Shown piece by piece: positions 12,460-25,600 of a stretch of 64,000 nt of DNA. The stretch comes from Mytilisepta virgata (Eukaryota; Mollusca; Bivalvia; Mytilida; Mytilidae). Each line of letters opens with the position of its first letter. Position 1 is the stretch's first letter. Both the position numbers and the translations under genes were made by a program. The stretch lies in the NCBI GenBank assembly GCA_028015205.1, contig CM051516.1, positions 52,084,230 through 52,148,229 of the forward strand, given 5' to 3'. The notes under the pieces are model-generated. The model saw only the letters and a program-made list of their open reading frames with translations. It did no database searches and was not told the DNA's origin.

Positions 12460-13970
12460 AACGCTTATTACTTACAATTCCATAATAATTACACTTTTCG
12501 GCAAAATAATAAAGAAATGAACGGTTTAAAAATGGCACTCTTTTACTGGGTCACATATTCATACGCTAAACGTCATTTATCGGAAAATAAAAGAACCCAG
12601 AAGTCACGTTGTCAACCAATCAGAACCAACAACACACTGTATTGGAATTATACGTATATAAGACGTAACAATTCTGCAAGGTAGATGGCTTTAGGACTCA
12701 ATATATATAACGCCAGAGAATCCAAATTGCGTCTGGTACCCAAAATGCGATCACTACATTCATTTCATTATTAATAGAATAGAAAATGATTAATCTTAAA
12801 ACTATCATTTGCTTTTGCATATAACCTCGAGGTACCCAAATCGCCCATTTAGAAAGATGTTTTTCGAGTACAGGAGAAAAATTGGTAGTGACCAATTTTT
12901 TGATGATTATTACATATCAAGTAGAACAACTGATGGTTTCAGACATACTTCAGGCTTGTCTCTCTAGTCATTTATAACGGACGGCATTAAAGAAACCAAC
13001 AACCACAAAAACAGAGATGGTATCCAGGTACAGATTATCAGATATGCATTAAAATACTATTACATATACGAAATGTAAAATGCTGCCTTAAATAAAGGTT
13101 AACAACATTTTCTCTAAATGTTCTATGTAAAAATTTTGATCAAGTGCTATCGGTAATCTGGCGCATGCGCACAAGAAAATGTCGTTGATTGTTGACCATG
13201 TATGATTTTGTTTTAATTATTTTCCAGCAAACTTTTTCAAACGTGCCCTGTGATGTTGAAAAAATTAGGAAGGATGGGCAATATTGGTACGTACCGCGGG
13301 AGATTTTGGTTCCCCGATGTTATAGGCAATTTAACAGAGGCCCGTTGCTCATTATTACACAATAGAGATAAACACTTAAAATCTTTTCTTATTATATGTT
13401 GCACTACAACGATGCCACCCTGCGACTTCGATTTTCCAAATATATTTTTGACAGCCAGAAATTAAATATCAGTATTTAATTGTAAAACTTTCAAATTGAT
13501 AACACGACAAATGATGCCAGTTATATTACCCGAAACTAGTCACAATTTAGATCCCCATTTTTTTTCTCTCGTGGTTCCCACATTGTTACATACCATGAAA
13601 CTGAATATCCGAATACGAAGTCTATAATAGCACTAAAAATACTTAATTTCAATTTTTTGGTAGTTTCTGCATTTTACACACAAAAAACAAAAAATGAAAA
13701 CGGATTGATTTGTTGTACTGTGACTTAAAGTAATACTACTAAGTACTGTATGATATTGATACAAATGTTTAATGAATTTACAAGATTGATCCAGCAATGC
13801 GCATTGTATGCAGAGAATTATTATAGTGATGGCATCTGACAAACCTTTCTTAATTGTGCATGCAAGTGGTTAAACTTGTGTATTTGCGATACTTGAATTT
13901 AATAGTTTGTTAGTTAGAAAGTACCTATTTGTTTTGAATTAAGTAAATTTTGGCTTAAACAATTTCAGCA
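12460..13970. other. no recognised gene
   Basis: AT-rich sequence with short frames only. No paired repeats, splice-bounded exon or RNA gene was recognised. Confidence 0.5.
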
Positions 13971-13974
13971 GGAC

Positions 13975-14130
13975 ATGCTTACCCTTCCGGAGCACCTAAT
14001 GTCATCCCCTGTTTTTTTTGTTGGAGTTCAAATTGCTAGTCCTTTAGTTTTTTGGCGCTGTCTTTTCCAGATTAACTTCGGTTTGCTATTTGGTTTTACC
14101 TCTTTGGTTGTTTGGTTGTTTGGTTGCTAT
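13975..14130 (+). repeat. dispersed repeat A, diverged fragment
   Basis: Shares 'cccttccggagcacct' and the following gttggagttc, tttttcagattaacttcggt-like order with the RT-element tails at 32,490 and 59,575. Strongly diverged. Confidence 0.5.
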
Positions 14131-14149
14131 ATATGAAGCAACACACATC

Positions 14150-15780
14150 GACTTAAAATTTCAGCATGTCAATGTCCTCGTTAGAATTGCCGAACCTATC
14201 AACCTATCGGGATTTGTAGTAAACCAACAGTAGATTATTTTTTTTAAAATTAAACCTATTTTAGGATCAGGCACAAGGTCTAACACTTATTAATGCCGTC
14301 TCGCATGTCTCAGTAGATTTGCATATATGATAAATATTCTCTTATCCCTTTTCAATGTATACACATTGCAACAATTTATGTCTCATCTGCGACGCTCGAA
14401 GTTAAAAATGTGTAAATCCAAACAGAAATGCACAGCAGATGACAAAATGACTGAAAAGAGTAGAAGTAAACAGATTTCGAGATACTCCTGAGTTATCATG
14501 TTCTAATTTCTAACAAGATTTATCACTTTCATAGCCAGCACTAGCAAATGAGTTTCTGATACCCTCCGGAACTTAATTCCATTAGACAAGGCATTCATTC
14601 ATACGAAATAACAATCCAAAGATAATAATATTAGATATAGTAAATTTATACTATGTTGTATACGACGCATTTGAAGGAGTTACCTCTCATCAGCAGCATT
14701 AAAACCGAAACATTTGGAAGACCAAAAACCAAACTTATTTTAAACAAGAAGTACTCATAACCAAAAATACCGAAATAGGAAGCCAAATTTCAGCTAAGGA
14801 GATCTACCATGTGCAGTACAAGGAATGAACCCTTAGTTTTTCTATTATTTTTGTATTTTGCTAAATACTGGTAATTTCTGTAACAAATCAATGAATAATC
14901 ATGTCAGACAAGTCTGACGACTGGGTTGGCGAATACCCACGGTGACCTAGGATCCACCATGCAGAGGCATCGTTCCAGGGGTTTCAAAATAACAATCCAA
15001 AGATACTAGTATTGAATGATACAAACTATTGAATGCTAAAGACGCCTTTAACAAGATACTGAACGTCATCAAGCATGCTAGTAATAATTTAAATTCAAAA
15101 CGACCGAATTATGATTGTCAAAATACAGTTAAAGTCAAGATATCTCAGTTAAAAAAAAAACAAAATTTCAATCACAAGCACCTTTTGACTTTGCTGCGGA
15201 GACATAAATACTATCGAAGAACAGTGCTTCACTGTTGTTTTTTTTTTACGATAACTAATGAATTGGATGTTAAAACTTACGACATATGTATCAACTAACT
15301 AATTTGTTTCTAAACTGTTTGTATTACATATGAACTAAAAATCATAATGATATATTCATATTAAATATTATATACACTAAGAGCCTACCGTGATCTCGCT
15401 TGGTGACTGACGGTAAATTCTGAATGTAAGTGCATTTTGTTAATTCCTCTGTTTACATCTTAACCAATCCAGCTGAATCCGGATAATTCTAACATGAACC
15501 GGTGAAATGTATTTGTAGCAGACCATGGAGGATATTTTAAAACACCACAACGACTTAACGAATGTAAATATATTTTAAATGACCGAAAAAAAAACCAGGT
15601 AAAGTCGACTAGAAATGTGTCTTTTAATTTGATTTTTATTTTGAAACAAAACACCGGAAAAGTATCACATAAGGAAACTTGAGGTGTCGTTTGATAGTTT
15701 ACAATTTTTTTTTATTATTTAACTTATGATATAGCCACTGCACAAGAAATTATTTTTTAATCTTGCTTTCAACAAAAAAT
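14150..15780. other. no recognised gene
   Basis: AT-rich intergenic sequence. A 14,370-14,450 stretch faintly resembles repeat D. The 89-codon frame at 15,029-15,298 has no domain or splice signal. Confidence 0.45.
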
Positions 15781-15784
15781 ATTG

Positions 15785-16540
15785 ATTGATTGTTGTTTGC
15801 TTAACGTCCAGTGGCAAAATATTTCAAGCTTCTTCAGGGCGACAACCAGTTCAACAATTTATCAAACACAATTCAAATAGGGGTGGGATGGGGCACAAAG
15901 GGGAACCGATTTTGACTGCCACAGTAAAAAGGGTGGATGGTTGGGTAGGGTCAGATAATTCAGCATTCTGCAGCGGCCACCAGCCTACTCTTTTTCGAAA
16001 ACTACAGAAGCATAGCGTGCTTTCTCCAAACATGTTGCCCACTGTGGTCAGCGGTCAACCCCCAAAGACCTTCCCCTATCTGCCATCTGGGGACGCGCTA
16101 ACCAGCTCTGTGGGTTGAGCTCCCGTGATCCATCATAGATGCCTAGCATAAAAAAAGTTATAATTCCAAAATACAAAGTTTTTGCACAAATATACCTAAG
16201 GAGCAACCAAAAAAAACGCAATATATTAGACAGAAAAACGAACAACCACAAGAACAACAAATAAACACTGAAAACTAAAACCAATGAATAACATGAACTC
16301 CTATAAAAACCAGGGATGAACTCAGGTGCTCCGGAAGGGTTAGCAGTTCCTGCTCCGTAGTACTGCACCCGTCGTGAAGTTCAACAAAGTCAATCCGGAG
16401 GTAGTCACAATTCGATTGAGTTACATGAAATGTTACGACGGTGGGAAAATTTAAATACCAAAACAATAACCCAAGTAGATGGAGAGCAAATGACGAAAAC
16501 GTTAAAGACATATAGTCATATAGAAAAAATAACACAAATC
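15785..16540 (-). repeat. repeat B joined to inverted repeat A (one composite element)
   Basis: Left part (15,785-16,135) is repeat B. Right part (16,210-16,420) is the reverse complement of the RT-element tail, with gtcgtgaagttcaacaaagt and aactcctataaaaaccaggg matching 32,440-32,550 inverted. B and A are therefore neighbouring parts of one family read on the minus strand. The 80-110 codon frames on both strands here are incidental. Confidence 0.7.
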
Positions 16541-17320
16541 CCTTAATTTTCTGATTAAATCTTTTAAATATGTCACTTTAATATAAGCTGGAACTAATTT
16601 TTGAGATATAAAACAACACAAATAATTCACTGAATGAGTGAGTTGATCTGTTACTATTTGTAAATTTCAAGTATTTGAATTCAAGATTAGTTAGTTGATG
16701 TTTAATATGGCACTGTATTTATTCTAGCTTTCTTTATTTTATTTTCAGATTTTAAATAACAATAATAAGAAGTCATCTATAAGAACAGCAAATTACATAC
16801 CAACAGAAATTTGAACGACCATAGGCCAAGTTAACTTGTTACATATATGGTCCTACATGAAAAGAAACAAATATATTTATTATTTGCATTCTCTGATGAC
16901 ATATGACCTCAGTAACAAATAAAGAGTTACTTGACAATAGGCAGAATGATGGGCGTATATTATTAAGAGATCACTTAACTTATTACTAAATAATGACTGG
17001 TAAAACATGTAATCACGTGGTTTGTGACAATAAGGAACACGAATTAGTTAGGAAAATGTCCGCTTCGATCTCAATTATGCCGTTAGTCTACGTATATTAT
17101 CAATGTTTGTGTCATACCATATAGCACATGACCCCCGCTAGGAAAGTGGCTTTTTTCGTGTATAAACTTTTTTATCAACTGCACTGACGTTTTCGTAAAC
17201 ACTTCCAAGTTGTTCGTCAATTTTGCTATATAATGTACACACCAAAGACTGCGGCCAGAGTGGAAAACGTTGCTTGAGTCGTTTTAAAATACCTAGGAAC
17301 TGACTGGTTGTTTTTATTGA
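16540..17320. other. no recognised gene
   Basis: AT-rich sequence; nothing identifiable. Confidence 0.5.
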
Positions 17321-17573
17321 CAAAAAATGACTTTTTGTGCAGCTGTTGTTGGTAATGTGGTACTAGTCGCGGCGTTACTCGTAACTCGCAGTGAAGTCGA
17401 AAAAAAAAAAAAAATGGTAACGCACGCGCTAAGAGAGTGCTTAGATAGGGAGCACGCAATTCCAAGTAGTACAGTACGAATTGCTGTCATTTTGGAAATA
17501 ACATCTGAAATCATTGGACGTTATTTGTACAGTCTTTGATTTACACTACTTACAGAAACAATTACTGTAAAGA

Positions 17574-17900
17574 GCACTGTCAGTCGTTTTTTTAACTACA
17601 AAGGACAAAATTTGACTCTAAATGACTTCTAAAAAGAATTGCAAATATTTGAATTCGTTGTGTCAAACGATATATTACTGCAACAACACTTTTTGCGTTG
17701 ATGCGAACACATTTTCACTGAAACACCACGCACATTCGGAAGGGAAAAACTGTTTCTGGCAACCTTTTGTTGCAACAGATATATTTTGTTCATATCAGAC
17801 AATTTTGTCGTGTGACAATGTTATGGTTATTTTTTGCGTTATATCAAACACAATCTAATTGACACAGCATTTACCCGAGTTAATCAATCTGTTCTAACGT
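17574..17900 (+). repeat. single diverged terminal segment of the 53.8-kb nested-element family
   Basis: Begins cactgtcagtcgttttttta and keeps the block order of 53,803-54,130: ctacaaaggacaaaatttga, gtgtcaaacgatat, acaaccttttgttgcaac-like and ttttgttcatatcagaca, then a final gagttaatcaatctgttct-like end. Only one arm is present. Confidence 0.65.
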
Positions 17901-17925
17901 TTTGGGAGTTTGATTGAACTAAATA

Positions 17926-17928
<3 letters not shown>

Positions 17929-17974
<46 letters not shown>

Positions 17975-17994
17975 TAAATAACACAGTTAGAAGA

Positions 17995-18029
<35 letters not shown>
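17929..18029. repeat. two AT microsatellites
   Basis: Runs of (AT)n at about 17,930-17,971 and 17,998-18,029, separated by a short unique spacer containing cacagttagaagag. Confidence 0.95.
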
Positions 18030-18030
<1 letters not shown>

Positions 18031-18539
18031 CCGGATGTAGAAAATTTATTTACTTCAAATTGCTGAAAATATACAGATAATCAGTAACATATTTTTACTT
18101 TTGATCCGTGTAATTTTTAAATGAATAATGTTTTGCCGATAAATGTCACTCCCCAAAAAACAATTTTTTTGCCTTTACTTCGATTTACGAGAAATGTCGC
18201 AACTAGAACCACATTACCAACAACAGAGGCACAAAAATTCATTTTGAAAAGTGTAAAGTGACATCGTTACGCAGAAGTGGTTTGACCACAGGTACGAAAT
18301 CGGTACTCCACGGTCATGCAACGGTCCAACGCAACTATAACTTATGATCAGCTAATTGTCGCAGAGAAATTAAAAAAAAATCGAAAAAGAGAAAACGGGC
18401 GGATGGAGGAAAATGAATATACCCCACTCGTTAAAAGCGGGGATATAACGCACGCGGTGGAATCTTTAAGAAAAGAAGACAATTATTACCAAGCGAAATT
18501 CATAAGGAAAGGTGCCAAGAAATTAAAAAAATAAAAAAT

Positions 18540-19490
18540 ATGTAAATAAACGAAAAATAACCTTATATTTTCATTTAATTACAACATCCGGATCTTCAGA
18601 AAGAGATTTTATTGATTTTCTTTAAGAAAAGATTACATAATTTTGCATATTTAAATGATCAGCACACCCACGTGTTTGAGAGATACATTTTTTAAATGTT
18701 GGTAGGTAGATGATTTTAAATTTACTTTTCGGCATTTAAGTCAAACTAAAGTATAGAAGATCCAACACTCAAATAAATATCACGTGGAGATTAATCCGAA
18801 GGCGTATAACAAATTTTAATACTGTTAACACGCAGTTAAAGAACTTTAAAGACTGAAATAACTAGCCAATGGGCAAACCTGAGACCACAATTATCGTCCA
18901 TGATTGTCGCTGTTCACATTTTTTGTAATTGTTTTCAATTCATTTAATTCCATCAATTTTTTGAACGACAGAACAGAAAGACAAACACAGACGCAGGGAA
19001 CATTTAACAGATTTATAAAATAGCGGTACTAGTTAGGTATAACTGTTTTCAGTATGTTTTTACTTTTGTCTTGTTATTACTCAGCTATTTCAATAAACTT
19101 ATTGATAGCGAACGTATTTGTTAAATCGTTGCCCTTACCATCAGTGTAGCCATCTTTCTCATTGATGTTTAAAAAAAAAAGTTATCGTTTCAGAGATGAC
19201 TTCTCCTCCAATTAAATAGTTGCCTTTCTTCACCACTAGTCTCCCTCCATATGTACCAAATCCGACAATGACCCCAATAATGTAGCTTATGCACTTCTTT
19301 TTGTCCCACCTGTAGAGCTACAACGAGATTCCATCAGACTAGTGTGATTTTAATACTAATTTTTATATGACCCAGATTCATTAAAAGTTTTATGAATATC
19401 TGTAATTATTATGTTGTAAAGATAATTTAATAGAAACTCGGGGATGGACTTCTTGACCATAACATTTGGGTTTTGTGCCGATTGCCCGAT
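18540..19490. other. no recognised gene
   Basis: AT-rich intergenic sequence. The lysine-rich 72-codon frame just upstream (18,316-18,534) has no recognisable family. Confidence 0.45.
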
Positions 19491-19496
19491 TGATAA

Positions 19497-19834
19497 GGGA
19501 CGAGATCAAAAGTTCAATGTAGGATAAAAAACTTAATTCACATAGTTTTTCACTGACCCCCTCCCCCTAACCTAATAACTTAATTTGGGAAAAATTGATT
19601 GACCAATATGAGCATATGCTTTGAGAGTATACTTTTTGTATCATGGGTCCTGTTTTTCCTCAACAATGTATATTTGTTCTGTATATTGACTTGGACATCA
19701 CTTGAATCCGTATTTTTAAATCCGAAAATGGATGTCGGATAACAAAACTTGGAGCGATTTTTACCCCCCCCCCCACCACACCCAAACTATTTGAATTAAG
19801 TTTTTTATCCTACATTGAACTTTTGATCTCGCCC
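19497..19834. mobile_element. Harbinger-like MITE, copy 2 (inverted relative to copy 1)
   Basis: Same family as 11,951-12,291 in opposite orientation. Outer ends gggacgagatcaaaagttca and cttttgatctcgcccc; the interior includes cctcaacaatgtatatttgt and gacttggacatcacttgaat in common. TAA precedes the left end; the right flank has changed. A C-tract (about 19,767-19,778) replaces the G-tract, as expected for inversion. Confidence 0.85.
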
Positions 19835-19839
19835 CCAAG

Positions 19840-21050
19840 AAGATTGGTGTTTTGTGGCGATTGCCAGACGGACCCTGTTCGTAACAGGAAATTTCCAAAA
19901 ACAAACCTTGTTCACGACAGGCACTGTCCAAGACAACATTTGTTAATATGTATATAAGAACTCTACTTACGGATTAAATATGCAACTAAAACTTAGCGAG
20001 AATATTGAAAATAAAACGTTTTTCCTTACAATTAACATATGTATTTTAAGCTTTAAGTATGCACCTGAGTATTTTTGACCATGTTCTAGACAAATGTACA
20101 GAAATTACGACCCTGTTCTATACAGCATGACCGTCTATGGCAAACTCAGGCTACCAAAACAATTTAGAGTATCAGCCCGTGTAGGGTTTTCATAAATTCT
20201 CGATCCTCCTCATTTCCAAAATTGTCAGCATTATACTGTTGTATATAGATTTTGAAACATGAAACGTTTTCAAAAATACTGCAGTTTTAAACCGAATTGA
20301 ATAGGCGTGAATCACAATCGGTCATTTCATTGCCTTTTATGGGACATCACATAGCGCCGCTGAGATAAAGAAAATGTCAAAGAAGCTTCCTCATAGAACC
20401 CCTTGTTACTTTCACACATTCAAAGTTTCTTCTATTTATGTTCTTTCTTAGTCAGATTAAATGCGGAATTGTAGGATTGAGAAATGCTCCAAAGCTTTTT
20501 TTACCAGACGAGAGTATTAAGATCACGATCATATGTATGTAATCGATATTACATACCTTATAAACGTTTTAAAAGGGGAAATGTGCTGTCCCACACTCAA
20601 TTAAAGTCAATCTTTCTAATTCGCAGTACATTTGGATTTTAATGTTTTATAAACAAATGATAAAGATCAATGAGCTAGAGGCAAATAAACTATAGATAAA
20701 AATGACAAGTAAAACAGAAATAAATAATATACAGCCCCAACATTTTGCATTTTGACAATTAGCATTTATCATGAGCCAAAAAAAAAAAGAGAAGAAGAAA
20801 GTTGCAAGCGGAAGTGCGAAACAATTTCTTTTTAAGTTCGAGCACTGATTTAGTCATCCTTTTCGTGCTTGTGTTCTAAGTATTCTACCTTAACCGAAAC
20901 GTCATGAACGTTCAATATGGGGTTTTAATCTTCACGGGCTTTATATTTTTATCTTTGGTATATTTACACGACAGTTTACTGACCATGTTTTGATTATTTA
21001 TTAAGTATACAGGCTTTGTGCAACATTTTTTATCTATTGAATATAAAACG
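19840..21050. other. no recognised gene
   Basis: AT-rich intergenic DNA without identifiable elements. Confidence 0.5.
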
Positions 21051-21054
21051 AACC

Positions 21055-22272
21055 TAGAGGCTTAGAGGGCTGAGTCTGTATCGCTCACCTGGCATTAAAG
21101 CCAATTTTATTGATGTACCTCAAAGAGAAAAGTCACTTCTCCCTATCATTATAAGCCTTGTAGGAAACATTTTTCTTCATCAAGGTCCTTTTACGTAAAG
21201 GTCAGCATATTCTAAAATATGGCAGTTCTCCAGAAGGTTTTTGCATGTATTTCAAATAGGGTCTTATGTTAAATTAAGTCCTCTGCTGGTGGCCACTAAA
21301 GTGAAACCACTTGGTCAGCACCTTATGAGAAACATTCAGGCCATATTTGGTTTCAAGCATTACTGCAGTTATTAGGTTTTTGTTATATGCCATAGACACT
21401 TTCTGTCAAGTTTGGCTCTATTTGGCCAAGCAGTGTCAGAGATTTTTTTTTTAAATCAACCAATCAGAAACAAGAATTGCGCATGGCGGTCATGTTTGTC
21501 GCCTGATCTGGACAAAATTAGGGAACTTTGTAAAACTCTCCCACAGATTCTTCCTGTCAAGTTTCGTTCCATTTGGCCAAGTGGTTTTCAGAGAAAAAGA
21601 TTTCTTTAAATCAGCCAATCAGAAAAAAGAATTGCCAATGGCAGCCATGCTTGTCGTCCATCAGGATGACAAAAATTAAAATCATAAAAGAATTTCCATA
21701 GATGCTTCCTGTCAAGTTTGGCTGACAGTTTTGACCAAGCAGTTGCAGAGAAAAGAATTTTTTTTTTATCAACGAATGAGAAACAAGAACTCCCCATGAC
21801 TGCCATGTTTGTTGCTTGATCGGGACGAAATGAGGAAACTTTGTAAAGAACCTCCCATAGAAGCTTCCTGTCAAGTTAAGACGTTTTTTTTATATCAACC
21901 AATCAGAAACACGAACTGCCCAATTTGCCCATATTTGTAGTCCGATCGAGAAGAAATGAGGAAACTTTATAAAGGACCCCCATATATTCTTCCCATGAAG
22001 TTTCGTTCCATTTGGCCAAGCAGTTTCAGAGGAGAAGATTTTTGAAAACTCAGAAACAACAATTGTCCATGGCAGCCATGTTTGTTGTACGATTGGGACG
22101 AAATAAGCAAAGTTTATAAAGGGCCTTACATAGATACTTCCTGCAGTTTCATTCCATTTGGCCCAGTGGTTTCAGAGAAGATTAAAATGTGAAAAGTTAA
22201 CAGACGGACGGACGAACGGACAGACGACGGACGACATATGATGACAAAAGCTCACAAGGTGAGCTAAAAATA
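21055..22272. mobile_element. 'gctcacctgg'-bounded repeat element with about 150-bp internal tandem repeats
   Basis: The left end contains gtatcgctcacctggcatta and the right end gctcacaaggtgagctaaaa, preceded by a gacgga-rich run. Internally about six copies of a unit near 150 bp recur at about 21,400, 21,548, 21,705, 21,864, 21,988 and 22,136, each with a cttcctgtcaagttt-like start, a ttccatttggccaag block and aaccaatcagaaacaagaa. The family lacks a recognised coding region. It resembles the larger copy at 44,870-47,155. Confidence 0.75.
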
Positions 22273-22439
22273 CATTGTGTTTATATTTACAGGCTATGTT
22301 CTTTCTATTGCATCTTTAAAGTTAGTACGTAATGATGGTATTACACACGAACTTTGTATCAGAGCTTATTTTACTACCATGAAGCTGTACCGCTGCTGTT
22401 GGACTGTAAGTCTCGGGTTATATTACCCACCCCAGTCAC

Positions 22440-22717
22440 TGTTACGTTTATTTGTTTGTTTGTTTTGTTGGGGTTTTACGCCGTTTTCAGCACATTTGGC
22501 TATTTCGCGGCGGCCAATTCTTATTGGTGAGGAAGCCGGAGTACCCGGAGAGAACCACCAACCTTCGAAAGGAAAATTGGCAATCCTTGTCAATTTAGAT
22601 CAAATTCGAACACACCCGCCACAGGTTGGATTCGAACTCACAACCCCAGTGTTGACAGGCTAGTGATCATTAGTAGTCATGACGAACTACATAAACTACT
22701 CGACCACCGAGGCCCCT
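22440..22717 (-). mobile_element. tRNA-headed SINE
   Basis: On the minus strand the head reads ggcctcggtggtcgagtagt (box A-like) and, about 60 bp on, gagttcgaatccaacc (box B). The body follows, with a block reading gccgcgaaatagccaaatgt on the minus strand. A tRNA-like head with internal RNA polymerase III boxes is diagnostic of SINEs. The longer plus-strand frame through it is not coding. Confidence 0.75.
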
Positions 22718-22824
22718 AACTTCACATGTTGAAATTTTCTGAGAAATTACGTAAAGAGACTATTTGGTCTTAACAGACATAAAAAAAAAAACATTGAAAT
22801 AATTTTCATCTACTTTCAAATTTT

Positions 22825-23400
22825 TGCTCACCTGAATCAAGGTCCATGTGAGCTACTGTCGTCAGTTGGCGTCCGTCGTCCATCCGTAAAATTTTATTGT
22901 TTAATCTTATTATCTGAAACCACCGAGCCAATGCATGCAAACAAAACTGGACAGCAGTGATACTTAGGTAGTTTTCATTACAAATGTATCTGATGACTCA
23001 GACCGCTATCCAAGATGGCAGTTAATGGCAAAATTTAACATAGAACCCGGAAAATTCATTTAAAGATCTTGTTGGAATAAAAGATGAAAGCAACTAAAAT
23101 GTCCATTGTTGATACTCTTTCTGAGTTATATCTAACGACCTTGGCCACCATCCAAAATGGCCGCCGCAGAGGCGAAAACAGTTTAATATAGACCCTATGG
23201 TGAAATTTTCACTTAAAGAAACCAAATCCTATTACAGCAAAACTGTGCAGCAGTTTTCGTTCAGAATTGTGTCCGATGACCCGGAAGGCGATCCAAGATT
23301 GTTCCAACAGGCGAATTTAGTTGAAGGTATCCTTGTCTCAAACCACTGTGAAAATTGAAATCCAATTGTCTTTAAATGATTTTCTTTTAGAATTTTTTTC
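22825..23400. repeat. partial 'gctcacctg' family repeat
   Basis: Opens ttgctcacctgaatcaaggt with ccatgtgagc and ggcgtccgtcgtcc, the reverse orientation of the gacggacga run in related elements. It then shows two diverged ~170-bp internal copies around gccatccaaaatgg-like blocks (near 23,005 and 23,150). The other end is not found. Confidence 0.6.
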
Positions 23401-23649
23401 CATGACTACAGTTAAATCTGCTTTATGTCTACAGTTGAAATTCTGGTGACCGATACAAAAAGGGATCTAGAAAAACGTCTACGTATATTCAATCTTGACC
23501 GACAATCACTGCTGAACATTTTAATGTTTGATCAGTTAGGCTTTCTTAAACAGTCTTCCGAAGTCTCCCATGTATTTACATACATTTCAATTTGTGGTAC
23601 AGTACAAGATATATCTACGCAGCAGAAGAAAATAAAAATTACGTTTTGA

Positions 23650-25600
23650 AAACAGATACTCATGTATAAGTTCAAACTTCTAGTAAAACATAAATTGTAC
23701 TTGAACTACTACAATACATATCCGTTTTAATAATACTAGTTTTTATCATGGCTTGGAAGTAGAATATAGATGTTTGCCAAATAAATGTACGTTATTTAGT
23801 ACATCATATTATTCCTTGAGATGTCAAGTCGACGGTTGTATTCAGGTTTAATTTTCTCGAGGCCACAGCATGCTCGTGTTGCATAATTTTACTTTTAGTA
23901 CTTATGTTCCTAACTATGTACATTCTTAGGCCGTTGTTACTGTTTAATGTACTGTATAATTACTATCTTTTTTGTCAAAAGAATGGGAATAGACTACATA
24001 TACATTTAGCACTATGAGCATTGCAGCAAAAACGCCACGAAATGCTGAAAACAATACAAAAAAGGCATTTTTACCTCTGTAAATGGTTTCAAAACTATGA
24101 CAAGAATGAGAAAAGTCAATCTGCATTCATAAATGCTAGGCTGAAATAGGTCACGTGCACCATGATCAAGGTTTATCAAGAAATGCGCACTGGATACGAG
24201 TAGTTTAGAATCACTTTTTGAAACCGATTTTGATATATTCTAAGTGCATTTTTAACAATGTATGTATCGGCAGTTCATAAACAATACACCATCTTAAAAA
24301 TGAAATAAAAATTATCATCAAAAACCATTTGAGAACACATCTTCGCATCGAGGGATATTAAAAATGCAACCATTAAGCAAATGTCCAAGTCTACCATAGT
24401 TACCGAATAACACAATAGAGAAGAGGAAATTAGCATTGACATGTTTTTGGCAAAGGCTTTTGTGTAAATTAGTTACTTTTTTCCTTGTACATTAAGTGTA
24501 AACTCTCTCTCTCTCTCTCTTGAAGTAATACCACGTGTTAGTCTTGTAATGCGAAGCTTGAAGAATATCACGAGGAAAGATCATGATAATATGAATTTGA
24601 AATTTAGACCAATGTCTTTTGTCTTATTACATATAAAAGCATTTTTGTGTGTTTATTAATATCATATATGCGAGACATATGAAAGGTAAGTTACATTTAA
24701 CTTAAAAAATGAAGTATTCTTGAGTGACATAAAATTGATTCAAGGTAAGGCATAATATTTTGTTGCGCTCAAATGAAATTATTTGGGCTTTAAGACATAA
24801 GACATCTAAAATACGTTTAAAATAGTTAATAAATTATTTAAGGTATTTGAACACTGTTTGTTTCGTATCTTTGTATTTGTTCACCTTTTAGTTGATATCA
24901 TCTATGCATGTAATTGACGATTTGACTTTTCTTGAAATGATTATTAATAGAGGCGTGCATAAATCTTTTCGACTTGGTTCGATTGCCAAAATCGTGTAAG
25001 GTACTTTGTTATATGTATATATCTTGCAGTGCTGAATTTATTGCAGGAGTATATTATGTGGTATAACAAGTTTTACTTGAAAATCCGACCAATGCGTTAG
25101 GATTGACTGACGAACTAATTTGAAAATTTAAAAGCGGTCTAAATCTCGAGGTCTAAATATACTTTGAGATTAAAATATCGATGTCAATGGTCTCATACGA
25201 GTCTTTGGACTTTGCAAAACTGATTCCTTTAACTAAAATGGCTGCACGGTAGCCTGAAAGACAATACCAAAAAGCAAGTGAACAATGGTACAGTTGTTCT
25301 TCCTCAAAGTACGACGTCGCATTTCTGTGTTCGATCGCGTCAATTTGAGAAACACAATGTTACGACCGCTCTAAAGGTTTTACGAGATATTATTGGCAAT
25401 ATGTTTAGTTTTCACTGATGATTTAAAAAAAAATTGAAATAAGGACAAGAAGTAAGTATACTTTGCACACGAGAAAGATGTTAAAGTTGGAGCTGTTGCG
25501 ATAGAGAAAAATTAGACACTAAGAGACAAAACTGGATTGTATCGGGACTGATCTGGGAAAACCAGATTCAGCATGCTGTTTTACTTCTCACTAAAATAAT
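23650..25600. other. no recognised gene
   Basis: AT-rich sequence with a (CT)n run at about 24,502-24,520. No exon, repeat pair or RNA gene recognised. Confidence 0.5.

Larger units (their letters stand above)
17322..18253. mobile_element. non-autonomous DNA element with about 80-bp inverted ends
   Basis: The left end reads caaaaaatgactttttgtgc then ctgttgttggtaatgtggta; the right end carries ccacattaccaacaacagag then gcacaaaaattcattttg, an inverted match over about 80 bp that includes a GAAGTCGAA/TTCGATTTACG block. Inside are a 300-bp segment related to the inverted repeats at 53,803-54,130 (see 17,574-17,900) and two AT microsatellites. No transposase. Confidence 0.75.

Noticed and set aside
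15786..16368. 106-110 codon frames on both strands
   Set aside because: They fall on dispersed repeats A and B, which recur elsewhere with disrupted frames.
18316..18534. 72-codon lysine-rich frame
   Set aside because: Composition follows the AT-rich DNA; no splice signals or family.
22277..22663. 128-codon plus-strand frame, one of the longest in the window
   Set aside because: It runs through a tRNA-headed SINE read on the opposite strand and has no protein family resemblance.
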